Part shown: in pieces, positions 25,441 to 33,065 of the stretch
Position numbering within the stretch: the first letter of the stretch is position 1
Layout of the letters: every line of letters begins with the position of its first letter
Assembly: GCF_029688865.1 (NCBI RefSeq)
Contig: NZ_JARUKV010000018.1
Location: 1-64,000 of the forward strand
DNA from: Natronococcus sp. A-GB7
GTDB taxonomy: Archaea > Halobacteriota > Halobacteria > Halobacteriales > Natrialbaceae
Direction: 5' to 3'
Length of the DNA stretch: 64,000 nt
Notes under the pieces: generated by a model
Told to the model about the DNA's origin: nothing
Databases searched by the model: none
The model's input: only the letters and a program-made list of their open reading frames with translations
Made by a program: the position numbers and the translations under genes

Positions 25441-26511
25441 ATGCACGACTGGATCGACGGCTACGACGAGCGGGACTGGCAGACGACGGACGAGGGCACC
25501 GTCCGGTACGCGCTGATCGGACTCGGCTGGTGGACGGTCGACGTCGCGATTCCGGCGATCGAGAACTCGGATCTCGGCGAGGTCTCGGTACTTGTGAGCA
25601 GTTCAACCGAGAAGGCCGAGCGGCTCGCCGAGGAGAACGACGTCGAACGCGGCATCAGCTACGACCAGTACCACGACGGCGTGGCGAGCGACGCCTACGA
25701 CGGCGTGTACATCGGCACGCCGAACGCCTTCCACCTCGAGTACGCCGAGACGGCAGCCGACCTCGGGAAGGCGGTTCTCTGCGAGAAGCCGATGGAGGCG
25801 ACCGTCGAGCGGGCCGAACGGCTGGTCGAGGCCTGCGAGGACGGTGACGTCCCCCTGATGATCGCCTACCGCATGCAGACCGAACCCGCGGTGCGTCGGG
25901 CGAGGGAGCTCGTCGACTCGGGTTTCATCGGCGAGCCCGTCTCGGTCTACGGTGCGAACGGTCAGCCCCTGCTCGAAATGAACCCGGACCACGACCAGTG
26001 GCGCCTCGATTCGGATCTCTCTGGGTACGGAACCTCCGTGATGGATCTGGGCATCTACTCGATCAACACGACACGATACCTGCTCCGACGAGAGCCCGTC
26101 CGGGTTTCCTCGCAGATGACCTCCCACCACGAGGCGTTCGACGACGTGCCCGACGAACGCGCCTCCTCCGCGCTGTTGCTCGAGGACGACGTCCACGTGA
26201 TCACGACCTCGAGCCAGCGCGCCCACGAGGATACTCATCTAAAACTCACCGGAACCGAGGGGACGATCGAGCTCGATCCGGCGTTTCACGGCGAGGCGAC
26301 CCTGAAATGCTCCCGCGGCGACGTCTCCGTCGAGATCGAACACGGGGCGTTCGACGCCCAGCGGGAGGTTCGGGAGGTGTTCGACTACTTCGCGGACCGC
26401 GTGCTGACCGACGGCGAGATCTACCCCGACGGTCGTCACGGTCTCGCGGATATGCGTATCATCGAGGCGATACACCGGGCCGCCGACGAAGGGCAGCCGG
26501 TGGAGCTCTGA
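25441..26511 (+). CDS. gfo6: Gfo6-type D-xylose 1-dehydrogenase-like oxidoreductase
   Basis: A 356-residue Gfo/Idh/MocA enzyme. The N-terminus RDWQTTDEGTVRYALIGLGW then WTVDVAIPAIENSDL closely recalls haloarchaeal D-xylose 1-dehydrogenase/Gfo6 proteins. The Rossmann motif is ALIGLGWW, and the catalytic EKP motif is intact (CEKPMEAT near 113). LDSDLSGYGTSVMDLGIYSIN near 195 fits the substrate-domain signature. The expected reaction is NADP-dependent oxidation of a pentose or other aldose to its lactone. The other enzymes of oxidative pentose degradation are not nearby, so the exact sugar is uncertain. Confidence 0.72.
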   Translation: MHDWIDGYDERDWQTTDEGTVRYALIGLGWWTVDVAIPAIENSDLGEVSVLVSSSTEKAERLAEENDVERGISYDQYHDGVASDAYDGVYIGTPNAFHLEYAETAADLGKAVLCEKPMEATVERAERLVEACEDGDVPLMIAYRMQTEPAVRRARELVDSGFIGEPVSVYGANGQPLLEMNPDHDQWRLDSDLSGYGTSVMDLGIYSINTTRYLLRREPVRVSSQMTSHHEAFDDVPDERASSALLLEDDVHVITTSSQRAHEDTHLKLTGTEGTIELDPAFHGEATLKCSRGDVSVEIEHGAFDAQREVREVFDYFADRVLTDGEIYPDGRHGLADMRIIEAIHRAADEGQPVEL

Positions 26512-27091
26512 ACGCGTCGACTGTCGATCGCTCGAGTCGGCTGCTACCGTGGATAATATTGTGATATTAATAAAATACTGCTGATCTACTTTCGACCGAC
26601 CGTCGACAGCGTTTGGATCGGTACGAGCGTATTATTAGAACCATGATTACTTATCCGGGGTAACCAGAGAACCACCGAATCGGAACGAAAGGTACGAAGA
26701 TGCGCCAAACGTGGATGTATGGATCGTGTGTAGAACGTGGTGATCCGTCGATCGACTCGTACCTCTCGGAAAGAATAACTATACGTCTCCGTCGTCTGTG
26801 GATGGAGAGCAGGCAATACCGCTCGTAAGGTGTTGTATAATAGTGGGACAAATACAGATTATTATGCGAACTCTACCAGCCGACGAGCCGAGCAGTACGT
26901 CGACCTCCGAGATGCCGATACGGCTCTCGTTCGAACTATCGGAACAGTGAGGAGCGGCCGCTTCGCGGTCGGATGCGCACCGTCCTGTAAAAACGGATAT
27001 TACAGAAGTATGTTCGTAATTACTTTCGCTGATCGTCGGGATGATGGATCGCTCGAGCGCACGCCGTTCGAGCAGTTCGAACATCTCCGAG
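26512..27091. other. 580-base AT-rich gap between convergent genes
   Basis: No supported gene. Two convergent genes normally end close together, so this gap is unusually long. It is AT-rich (for example 26550-26590 and 26640-26660), with only short frames of non-haloarchaeal composition on either strand. It may be a remnant of foreign DNA or hold an untranslated RNA. Confidence 0.5.
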
Positions 27092-27859
27092 TCAGGAGTG
27101 AGCGAGGTTGACCTCGATCTCGTTGGTCGCACCGAGCAGGAGCCCCGGTAGCTCCTCGGTCAACACCTCGCCGCGGAGCCGGTTGGCGGGACCGGCGACG
27201 CTGATCGCCGCGACGGCGTCGCCGGAGTCGGATCGGATCGGCGCACCGACGGCGTAGACCCCGCGAACCGACTCCTCGCGGTTGATCGCGTACCCCCGCT
27301 CGCGGACCGTCTCGAGGCGGTCCCGGAGCGTCGATCGGTCGGTGATCGTCTTGTCGGTCGCCGCCTCGAGCCCGTGTTCCTCGAGGATCGTCTCGATCCG
27401 CTCCTCGGGCAGGTGCGCGAGGATCGCCTTTCCCGCGGCGAACTGGTGTAGCGGGGTTCGCCTGCCGACTCGAGCGTGAGTCCGAACCGAGTGGCGCCCC
27501 TCGGCGCCGTAGATGTGGACGCCGACGCCGTGCTCCTCGATCACGCACCAGACCTTCTCGTCGGTCTCCGCGGCGAGTTCGTCGACCTTCGGCTTCGCCG
27601 CCTCGAAGACGGGTCGCCGATTCCGAACGTAGGTCCCGTAGTCGAGAAACCACGTTCCGAGCCGGTAGGCCCCGTCCTCCCGGACGACGACGCCCCGGTC
27701 CTCGAGCGTTCGGGCGTGGCGGGACGCGGTGCTCTTCGCGATTCCGAGTTCGTCCGCGATCGCTGTCACGCCGGCTCGATCCCGGCGTTTGAGCAGGGCG
27801 ACGATCTCGAGGGCCGTCTCGACGGTCTCGACCGGTCTGTACCCCGGTTCGGTTTCCAT
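27092..27859 (-). CDS. IclR-family transcription regulator
   Basis: A 255-residue DNA-binding regulator. Residues about 10-70 form the winged helix-turn-helix (ALEIVALLKRRDRAGVTAIA and LGIAKSTASRHARTLEDRGV). About 85-250 is the IclR effector domain, with the signature regions HSVRTHARVGRRTPLHQFAAGKAILA and the final SVRGVYAVGAPI...AAISVAGPANRL. The start at 27859 (METEPGYRP) is set by the domain boundary. It heads a minus-strand region and probably controls the adjacent catabolic genes (HD, EthD, VOC, EthD-ThDP). The palindrome TACTAGTA overlaps its start codon and could be an autoregulatory site. Confidence 0.88.
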   Translation of the reverse strand: METEPGYRPVETVETALEIVALLKRRDRAGVTAIADELGIAKSTASRHARTLEDRGVVVREDGAYRLGTWFLDYGTYVRNRRPVFEAAKPKVDELAAETDEKVWCVIEEHGVGVHIYGAEGRHSVRTHARVGRRTPLHQFAAGKAILAHLPEERIETILEEHGLEAATDKTITDRSTLRDRLETVRERGYAINREESVRGVYAVGAPIRSDSGDAVAAISVAGPANRLRGEVLTEELPGLLLGATNEIEVNLAHS

Positions 27860-27920
27860 ACTAGTACTGGTGAGCGTGCCGACAAAAGGTTTGTTCCCGC
27901 TATTCGAACGGTCCGCTCGC

Positions 27921-28514
27921 TCACGTGGTCTGGGAGTACTCCTCGACCCACTCCTGGAGCGTGATTCCCATCGTCGCCTGCGTGATCGCGTTCGAGGACG
28001 CCGAGTTCGCGCTCTTGACGAGTTCCGCTTCGAGCGTCCGTTTCGGGACTTCGCCGAGGAAGTGGGGGATCGCTCGCTGGACGGCGAGCGGACAGCCGAC
28101 CTCGTGGGCCAGCGCGTACCCCGAGATGGAGTGGGGAATCTCCTCGCTGACGTACCGCGGATCGGGCTCCTCGAGCAGGGCGTCGTCGACGTGGTCGGGA
28201 TACTCGTAGCACTTCCCGACGTCGTGGAGGAGACACGCGGCGGCGACCGTGTCGACGTCCGGGTCGGCGCCGTGGAACTCCCGCTGCTCGCGGGCGCTCT
28301 CGAGCGCGATGCGCGTGACTCCCCGGACGTGTTCGACGTTCGTGACCTCCTGGATGTTCCAGGCGTAGGGGACGTCCTCGACGTCGCGCCAGCCACCGCG
28401 CTCCAGGCCGAGTACCCACGCCTCGACGACGCGCTCGCGGAGGTCGGCGTCCTCGATCTCCTCGAGTTCGGGATACGCCTCGCGGACCTGCCGATCGAAG
28501 TCGGAATCGGTCAT
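27921..28514 (-). CDS. HD-domain metal-dependent phosphohydrolase
   Basis: A 197-residue HD-fold protein. The metal ligands are visible as a His in NVEHVRGVTRIALE near 62, the HD pair in CLLHDVGKCYEYPDH near 96-97, and later His residues in EIPHSISGYALAHE and AIPHFLGE. The protein is soluble and single-domain, longer than typical YedJ proteins. HD enzymes hydrolyse phosphoesters or act on small amide or nitrile compounds. The neighbouring EthD and VOC genes suggest a catabolic role. It begins five bases after the stop of the tandem EthD gene, so the two form an operon. Confidence 0.82.
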   Translation of the reverse strand: MTDSDFDRQVREAYPELEEIEDADLRERVVEAWVLGLERGGWRDVEDVPYAWNIQEVTNVEHVRGVTRIALESAREQREFHGADPDVDTVAAACLLHDVGKCYEYPDHVDDALLEEPDPRYVSEEIPHSISGYALAHEVGCPLAVQRAIPHFLGEVPKRTLEAELVKSANSASSNAITQATMGITLQEWVEEYSQTT

Positions 28515-28519
28515 CGCGA

Positions 28520-29242
28520 TCAGCGCTCGCCCTCGCGTTTGACGAGTCGCTCCCGACCGATGAACCGCGGACGCTCGTCGATCGCGAGGAAGTTGTCGAC
28601 GTCCTCGCGGGCCTCCTTTGCCTTCCCCTTCTCGGGGTCGTAGTCGCGCGATCCCTCGCTGCCGAGCGCGTCGTACAGTTTCTCGAGATCCTCGAAGTAG
28701 AGCTCGGCGACGCCGTCGAACTCGGCGTTGTCGGGGTCGGTCGGAAGGACGGTGTTGTACTTGACGACGCCGTCGATCTCGCGGGCGATCGGCGTGTGGT
28801 TCGTCTGCCAGTAGTCGACGAACTCCTCGTGGCTCATTCCCTCCTGACGGACGAGGAACGCGGAGTGCTTGTAGAGCCCGTCCGTATCGCCGTCGACCTC
28901 GTCCTTCTGGACGATCTCTTCGCCGATGAACCGAGGACGTTCGTCGATCGCGAGGAAGTTGTCGACGTCCTCGCGGGCTTCCTTTGCTTTTCCGCGGTCG
29001 GGGTCGTAGTCCCGCGACCCCTCACTGCCGAGCGCGTCGTGTAGTTTCTCGAGGTCCTCGAAGTAGAGCTCGGCGATCCCGTCGAACTCGGCGTGATCGG
29101 GCTCCGTGGGGAGGACCTGCTGGTAGCGCACGACGCCGTCGATCTCGCGGGCGATCGGGGTGTGCTCGGTCTGCCAGTAGTCGACGAACTCCTCGTGGCT
29201 CATCCCCTCCTGGCGGACGAGGAGGGCGACGTGCTTGTACAT
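28520..29242 (-). CDS. Tandem EthD-domain protein
   Basis: A 240-residue protein of two nearly identical EthD domains (about 1-110 and 122-232) joined by an acidic linker (QKDEVDGDTDG). Each has KH..LLVRQEGMSHEEFVDYWQ, a TPIAREIDGVV core and a shared NFLAIDERPRFIG end. EthD proteins are dimeric alpha/beta barrels often needed for degradation of ethers, aromatic or other xenobiotic compounds. Here the dimer is probably built within one chain. The copies are also very similar in DNA, which argues for recent duplication. A TATA-like box (minus-strand TTTATTATCC near 29268) lies about 26 bases upstream. Confidence 0.85.
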   Translation of the reverse strand: MYKHVALLVRQEGMSHEEFVDYWQTEHTPIAREIDGVVRYQQVLPTEPDHAEFDGIAELYFEDLEKLHDALGSEGSRDYDPDRGKAKEAREDVDNFLAIDERPRFIGEEIVQKDEVDGDTDGLYKHSAFLVRQEGMSHEEFVDYWQTNHTPIAREIDGVVKYNTVLPTDPDNAEFDGVAELYFEDLEKLYDALGSEGSRDYDPEKGKAKEAREDVDNFLAIDERPRFIGRERLVKREGER

Positions 29243-29305
29243 CGAACGGTGGTTTTCGGTATAGGATAATAAACCATGAGGCCCATGACCGCTTCCCGGA
29301 CCTTC

Positions 29306-29773
29306 TCAGAGCCGACCGCCGCCCACGAACAGCCGCTCGCCCGCCGCCCGCGTCTCGGCGTAGCCGTCGTGGTACTCCATCAACTGAAACAGGGCGCCGG
29401 TCGGGTTACTCGGCGGGAGAAACGCCTCCGTCCAGTGTTCGAACTCGGCGCGGTCGACGACGGTGACGCCCCGCTTCTCGAGCGCGGCGACGGCCCGATC
29501 GAGATCCGCGGCCTCGAGCGTGACGTGGTGAAGGCCGGGACCGTTTCGCTCGAGAAACTCGGTCAGAAACGACTCCGATCCCTCCTGCGGGGCGATGAGC
29601 TCGAGTCGTGAAGCACCCCCTAACACGTACGTCGCCCAGGTGAACGACCCGTACTCGCTTCGCTCCTCGTGGATCTTCTCGCAGCCGAGCGCGAACAGCA
29701 GCTCCTCGGCCTCCTCGATCGACTCGACGGCGATCCCGACGTGGTCGACGCGTACCGCTGGCATCTCGGACAT
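29306..29773 (-). CDS. VOC-family (glyoxalase/epimerase-like) protein
   Basis: A 155-residue protein with two paired beta-alpha-beta-beta-beta modules. Candidate metal ligands in the expected places are His11 (VDHVGIAVES), Glu in SRLELIAPQ near 58, His in PGLHHVTLEA near 81, and Glu in FQLMEYHDG near 133. This layout matches methylmalonyl-CoA epimerase and other VOC isomerases. A start at MPAVRV, three codons in, is also possible. It lies beside EthD, HD and ThDP-enzyme genes and away from methylmalonyl-CoA mutase genes, so a role in the local catabolic pathway is preferred over propionate metabolism. Confidence 0.78.
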   Translation of the reverse strand: MSEMPAVRVDHVGIAVESIEEAEELLFALGCEKIHEERSEYGSFTWATYVLGGASRLELIAPQEGSESFLTEFLERNGPGLHHVTLEAADLDRAVAALEKRGVTVVDRAEFEHWTEAFLPPSNPTGALFQLMEYHDGYAETRAAGERLFVGGGRL

Positions 29774-29864
29774 AGTTCCGAGAGTCCGCGGATCTCACAT
29801 AGCTGTTTGGGAGATGCAGGCAGGTATCGCGCCCGAGGGCAACACGTCACACCGATAGAACAAA

Positions 29865-29880
29865 GTCGGGAGCACCCGAC
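29865..29880. promoter_or_regulatory. Candidate operator hairpin before the EthD-ThDP genes
   Basis: GTCGGG-AGCA-CCCGAC is a perfect 6-bp inverted repeat ending 12 bases before the ATG at 29892, in the gap between divergent transcripts. It could bind a dimeric repressor such as the nearby IclR protein, or fold in the leader. Confidence 0.45.
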
Positions 29881-29891
29881 AGCGTAGGTAG

Positions 29892-30212
29892 ATGCTCAAA
29901 CAGGTCGAGTTTCTGGTCCGGAAGGACGAGTACAGCCACGAGGAGTTCGTCGAGTGGTGGCAGGGCGACCATGCCGACCTCGCGCGCGACCTGCCCGGGC
30001 TGAAGCGCTACACCACGTCCGTTCCGACGAACCCCGACGCCGTCGAGTACGACGGCGTGCTCGAGCTCGCCTTCGAGGACATGGCTGCGCTCGAGCACGC
30101 CTTCGACTCCGAAACGGGCCAAGCGGTCATAGCCGACGCCGCCGACTACGTCGACTTCGACGCCGGCGAGCGCATGATCGTCGAGGAGACGGTCCACGTC
30201 GACGAGGGATGA
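29892..30212 (+). CDS. Single EthD-domain protein
   Basis: A 106-residue EthD-family protein (MLKQVEFLVRKDEYSHEEFV then EWWQGDHADLARDLPGLKRY). It is related to the tandem EthD protein 700 bases away but clearly diverged, with a shorter C-terminus. Its TGA overlaps the ATG of the ThDP enzyme gene (ATGA), so the two are translated together and probably work on the same substrate, EthD as a small dimeric partner enzyme or binding protein. The metabolite is unknown. Confidence 0.85.
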   Translation: MLKQVEFLVRKDEYSHEEFVEWWQGDHADLARDLPGLKRYTTSVPTNPDAVEYDGVLELAFEDMAALEHAFDSETGQAVIADAADYVDFDAGERMIVEETVHVDEG

Positions 30213-31906
30213 CGACCACCGCCGCCGCACTCGTCGACACCCTCGAGGAACTGGGCGTCGAGTACGTCTTCGGTTACCCCGGTGGGCGCGCGATCGAACT
30301 GCTCGAGCACCTGCCGGAGTCGGAGATCGACCTCGTCCGACCCCGTGACGAGCGCGAGGCCAGCGTCATGGCCGAGGCGTACGGCCGACTCACCGGGAAC
30401 CCGGGAGTGCTCACGGGGCAGGGGCCGTGGATCGGGAGCCTGGGGCTGATGGGACAGCTGGAGGCACGGCTCGGCTCCTCGCCGATGGTCGTGCTCACCG
30501 AGGCCTCCGAACGAGGCGAGTACTCGACGTTGGCGCCCTACCAGCAGGCCCGGGGCGATTACGGCGGGTTCAGCCTCCCGAAGATCCTCGACGGCGTCGC
30601 AAAGGAGTGGTGGTTCCCCCGGACGCCGATCGAGACGCTCCGGAGCACGCAACTGGCGTTCAAACACGCCGTCGCCGGCCGGCCCGGTCCCACCGCGGTC
30701 GTCCTAGACGGAGGGGCGATCACCGACGTAGTACCCGACGACCCGACCCCGCCCGCGTGGGAGGCGACCGGACAGGTCCGGACCTGGGACGCCGCACCGA
30801 CCCCCGAAGACGTCGCGAGGGCAGTCGAGGCGCTCGAGGACGCGGCCAGGCCCGTGATCGTCGCGGGCAACGGGATCCACGCAGCGAGAGCGTACGACGA
30901 GCTCGCCGCGGTCGCCGACGCCTACGACTGTGCCGTCGTCACCTCCTACCTGGGGAAGTCGACGTACCCGGAGACCGACGACCGCGCCGCAGGCGTCATG
31001 GGATCGTTCGGCCACGAGGGCGCCAACCGGGTCGTCAGCGAGGCCGACACGTTGCTCGTGGTCGGCTGTCGGCTGAACCCGATGGACACCAACTGGCAGG
31101 CGCCCGATTTTATCCGTCCGGAGGAGCAGACGATCGTCCACGCCGACGTCGACGCTCGCAACGCCGGCTGGGTCTACCCCGCCGACGTCGGCCTGATCGG
31201 CGACGCGAAGGCGACTCTGGAGGCGCTCGCCGACGCCGGGAGCGGGGAGAACGGGTGGGCGCTCGAGCGGGCGGCCGAGGCCCGGGAGTGGTTCACCGCG
31301 CCCGAGTGCGAGGACGACGCGGCCCCGATCAAACCCCAGCGCGCGGCCAAGGAGATTCAACGCGTCGTCGACGAGGAGACGATCGTTACTGCCGACTCCG
31401 GGAACAACCGGTTCTGGCTGCTGTACTACCTCCAGACGCCAGCCGTCCGCACCTACTTCGGCAGCGGCGGCGTCGGTGGAATGGGGTGGGCGAACCCGGC
31501 CGCGGTGTCAGCGGCGCTCACCACCGGGAAAGACGTGATCGCCGTTGCGGGCGACGGCGGGTTCTCGATGACGATGAACAGCGTCGAGACGGCCGTCGAG
31601 TACGGCGTCGCGCCGACGTTCGTCGTGCTGAACGACACCAGCCTCGGGATGGTCCGCCAGATGCAACACGACGAGGGCGACATCGCGGGCGTCGAGTTCC
31701 ACGACACCGACTTCGTGAAAGTCGCCGAGGCGTTCGGCGCGGTCGGGTGCCGGGTGACCGAACCCGACGAATTCGCCACCGCGCTCGCGGAGGCGAAGGA
31801 CGCGGACACCCCGCACGTCATCGACGTCCGGATCGATCGTGAGGAGGAGATGGCCGAGGAACTTTCCTCCTCGTTCTACGAGTCGGTCGGCGGACTCCAC
31901 GAGTAG
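30209..31906 (+). CDS. Thiamine diphosphate-dependent enzyme, acetolactate synthase-like
   Basis: A 565-residue ThDP enzyme with the usual PYR, central and PP domains. The cofactor-activating Glu is in RPRDEREASVMAEAYGRLTG near 50. The PP-domain metal motif is GDGGFSMTMNSVE...VVLND near 450-475. The central domain (ARPVIVAGNGIHAA... ADTLLVVGCRLNPMDTNW) is intact. The family includes acetolactate synthase, benzoylformate and oxalyl-CoA decarboxylases. No regulatory subunit gene is present, so a catabolic 2-oxo acid decarboxylase or lyase is more likely than branched-chain amino-acid synthesis. It overlaps the EthD gene by four bases and is followed after 55 bases by an SDR epimerase gene. Confidence 0.82.
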   Translation: MTTTAAALVDTLEELGVEYVFGYPGGRAIELLEHLPESEIDLVRPRDEREASVMAEAYGRLTGNPGVLTGQGPWIGSLGLMGQLEARLGSSPMVVLTEASERGEYSTLAPYQQARGDYGGFSLPKILDGVAKEWWFPRTPIETLRSTQLAFKHAVAGRPGPTAVVLDGGAITDVVPDDPTPPAWEATGQVRTWDAAPTPEDVARAVEALEDAARPVIVAGNGIHAARAYDELAAVADAYDCAVVTSYLGKSTYPETDDRAAGVMGSFGHEGANRVVSEADTLLVVGCRLNPMDTNWQAPDFIRPEEQTIVHADVDARNAGWVYPADVGLIGDAKATLEALADAGSGENGWALERAAEAREWFTAPECEDDAAPIKPQRAAKEIQRVVDEETIVTADSGNNRFWLLYYLQTPAVRTYFGSGGVGGMGWANPAAVSAALTTGKDVIAVAGDGGFSMTMNSVETAVEYGVAPTFVVLNDTSLGMVRQMQHDEGDIAGVEFHDTDFVKVAEAFGAVGCRVTEPDEFATALAEAKDADTPHVIDVRIDREEEMAEELSSSFYESVGGLHE

Positions 31907-31961
31907 CACCGGCCCGGACGACCACCAACCTATACGTGAACTATCGACATACCTCGAACAC

Positions 31962-32930
31962 ATGACCGACGACAACGCGACCGTGCTGGTAACTGGCGGA
32001 ACCGGCTTCATCGGTTCCTACGTGGTACAGGATCTGCTCGAGCACGGCCACGACGTCGTGGCCTACGACCTTTCGACCGACACGGAGATCCTCGAGAAAC
32101 TCGGCGTCGCTGACGACGCCGCGGTGCGACGCGGCGACGTCTCCGAGCCGACGGACGTGATCCGCGCGGTCAGGGAGACAGGGGCGACCCACGTCGTCCA
32201 CCTCGCCGCACTGCTGACGACGACCGCCCGGGAGAACCCCCGGAGCGCGGCCGACGTGAACATCGTGGGGACGAACAACGTCCTCGAGGCCGCCCGCATC
32301 CTCGACGATCAGGTCGAGCGCGTCGCGTGGGCGTCCTCGGCGGCGGCGTACGCTCCGCCGCACAACTACGACGCCGAGTGGGTCGACGAGGACGAACTCC
32401 TGTATCCGGATACGCTCTACGGCGCGACCAAGGAGTACAACGAACACCAGGCGCGGGTCTACCACGAGGACTACGACCTCGACCACGTCGCGCTCCGTCC
32501 GACGGTCGCCTACGGCCCCTACCGCGAGACCGGCGGATCGGCGTTCCTCGCGAACATCATCGAGAAACCTGCACTCGGCGAGTCCTACAGCGTCGAGTAC
32601 GGCGACCAGGCGATCGACTGGCAACACGTCGAGGACATCGCCCAGGCGTTCCGGAAGGCGGCCTTCACTCCGGAGTCGGAGCTGACCCAGCGCATCTACA
32701 ACGTCCGCGGCGTGCTGGCGACGGTTCGGGAGGCGGCCGAAACCGTCGAATCGATCGTTCCCGACGCCGATCTCGAGGTCTCCGATGACGGCGAACTCCC
32801 GTGGACGCAGAACCTCGATATGACCAAGGCTCAGGAAGATCTGGGCTACGAACCCGCCTACGACCTCGAGTCGGGCTTCCGGAAGTACATCAACGTCCTC
32901 CGGGAGGAGGCGGGACTCGAGCCCGTGTAG
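31962..32930 (+). CDS. NAD-dependent epimerase/dehydratase (extended SDR)
   Basis: A 322-residue extended short-chain dehydrogenase. The NAD motif VTGGTGFIGSYV begins at residue 9, HLAALLT follows near 80, SSAAAY near 120, and the catalytic YGATK near 152. The length and the C-terminal DLGYEPAYDLESGFRKYIN match nucleotide-sugar epimerase-like and dihydroflavonol-reductase-like SDRs. A TATA-like sequence (CTATACG, about 31929) lies 27-33 bases before the ATG, so it has its own promoter. Its position in a catabolic block makes oxidation or reduction of a small alcohol or ketone plausible. Substrate unknown. Confidence 0.8.
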   Translation: MTDDNATVLVTGGTGFIGSYVVQDLLEHGHDVVAYDLSTDTEILEKLGVADDAAVRRGDVSEPTDVIRAVRETGATHVVHLAALLTTTARENPRSAADVNIVGTNNVLEAARILDDQVERVAWASSAAAYAPPHNYDAEWVDEDELLYPDTLYGATKEYNEHQARVYHEDYDLDHVALRPTVAYGPYRETGGSAFLANIIEKPALGESYSVEYGDQAIDWQHVEDIAQAFRKAAFTPESELTQRIYNVRGVLATVREAAETVESIVPDADLEVSDDGELPWTQNLDMTKAQEDLGYEPAYDLESGFRKYINVLREEAGLEPV

Positions 32931-33036
32931 TCGCTCGGCCGGCTGCTCCCGACGTCTTCGAACCGGGGTCCACGGCTGCCCGTGACGACCGCCCCGATCC
33001 CGCACGGTAATCGAGGACTGGCAGTCGCCTGCAACC

Positions 33037-33044
33037 TATTTATT
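33037..33044 (+). promoter_or_regulatory. TATA-like box of the amine oxidase gene
   Basis: TATTTATT lies 22-29 bases before the ATG at 33066, consistent with a leaderless transcript. Confidence 0.55.
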
Positions 33045-33065
33045 GGTAGTCGTCGTGCCAGGACC

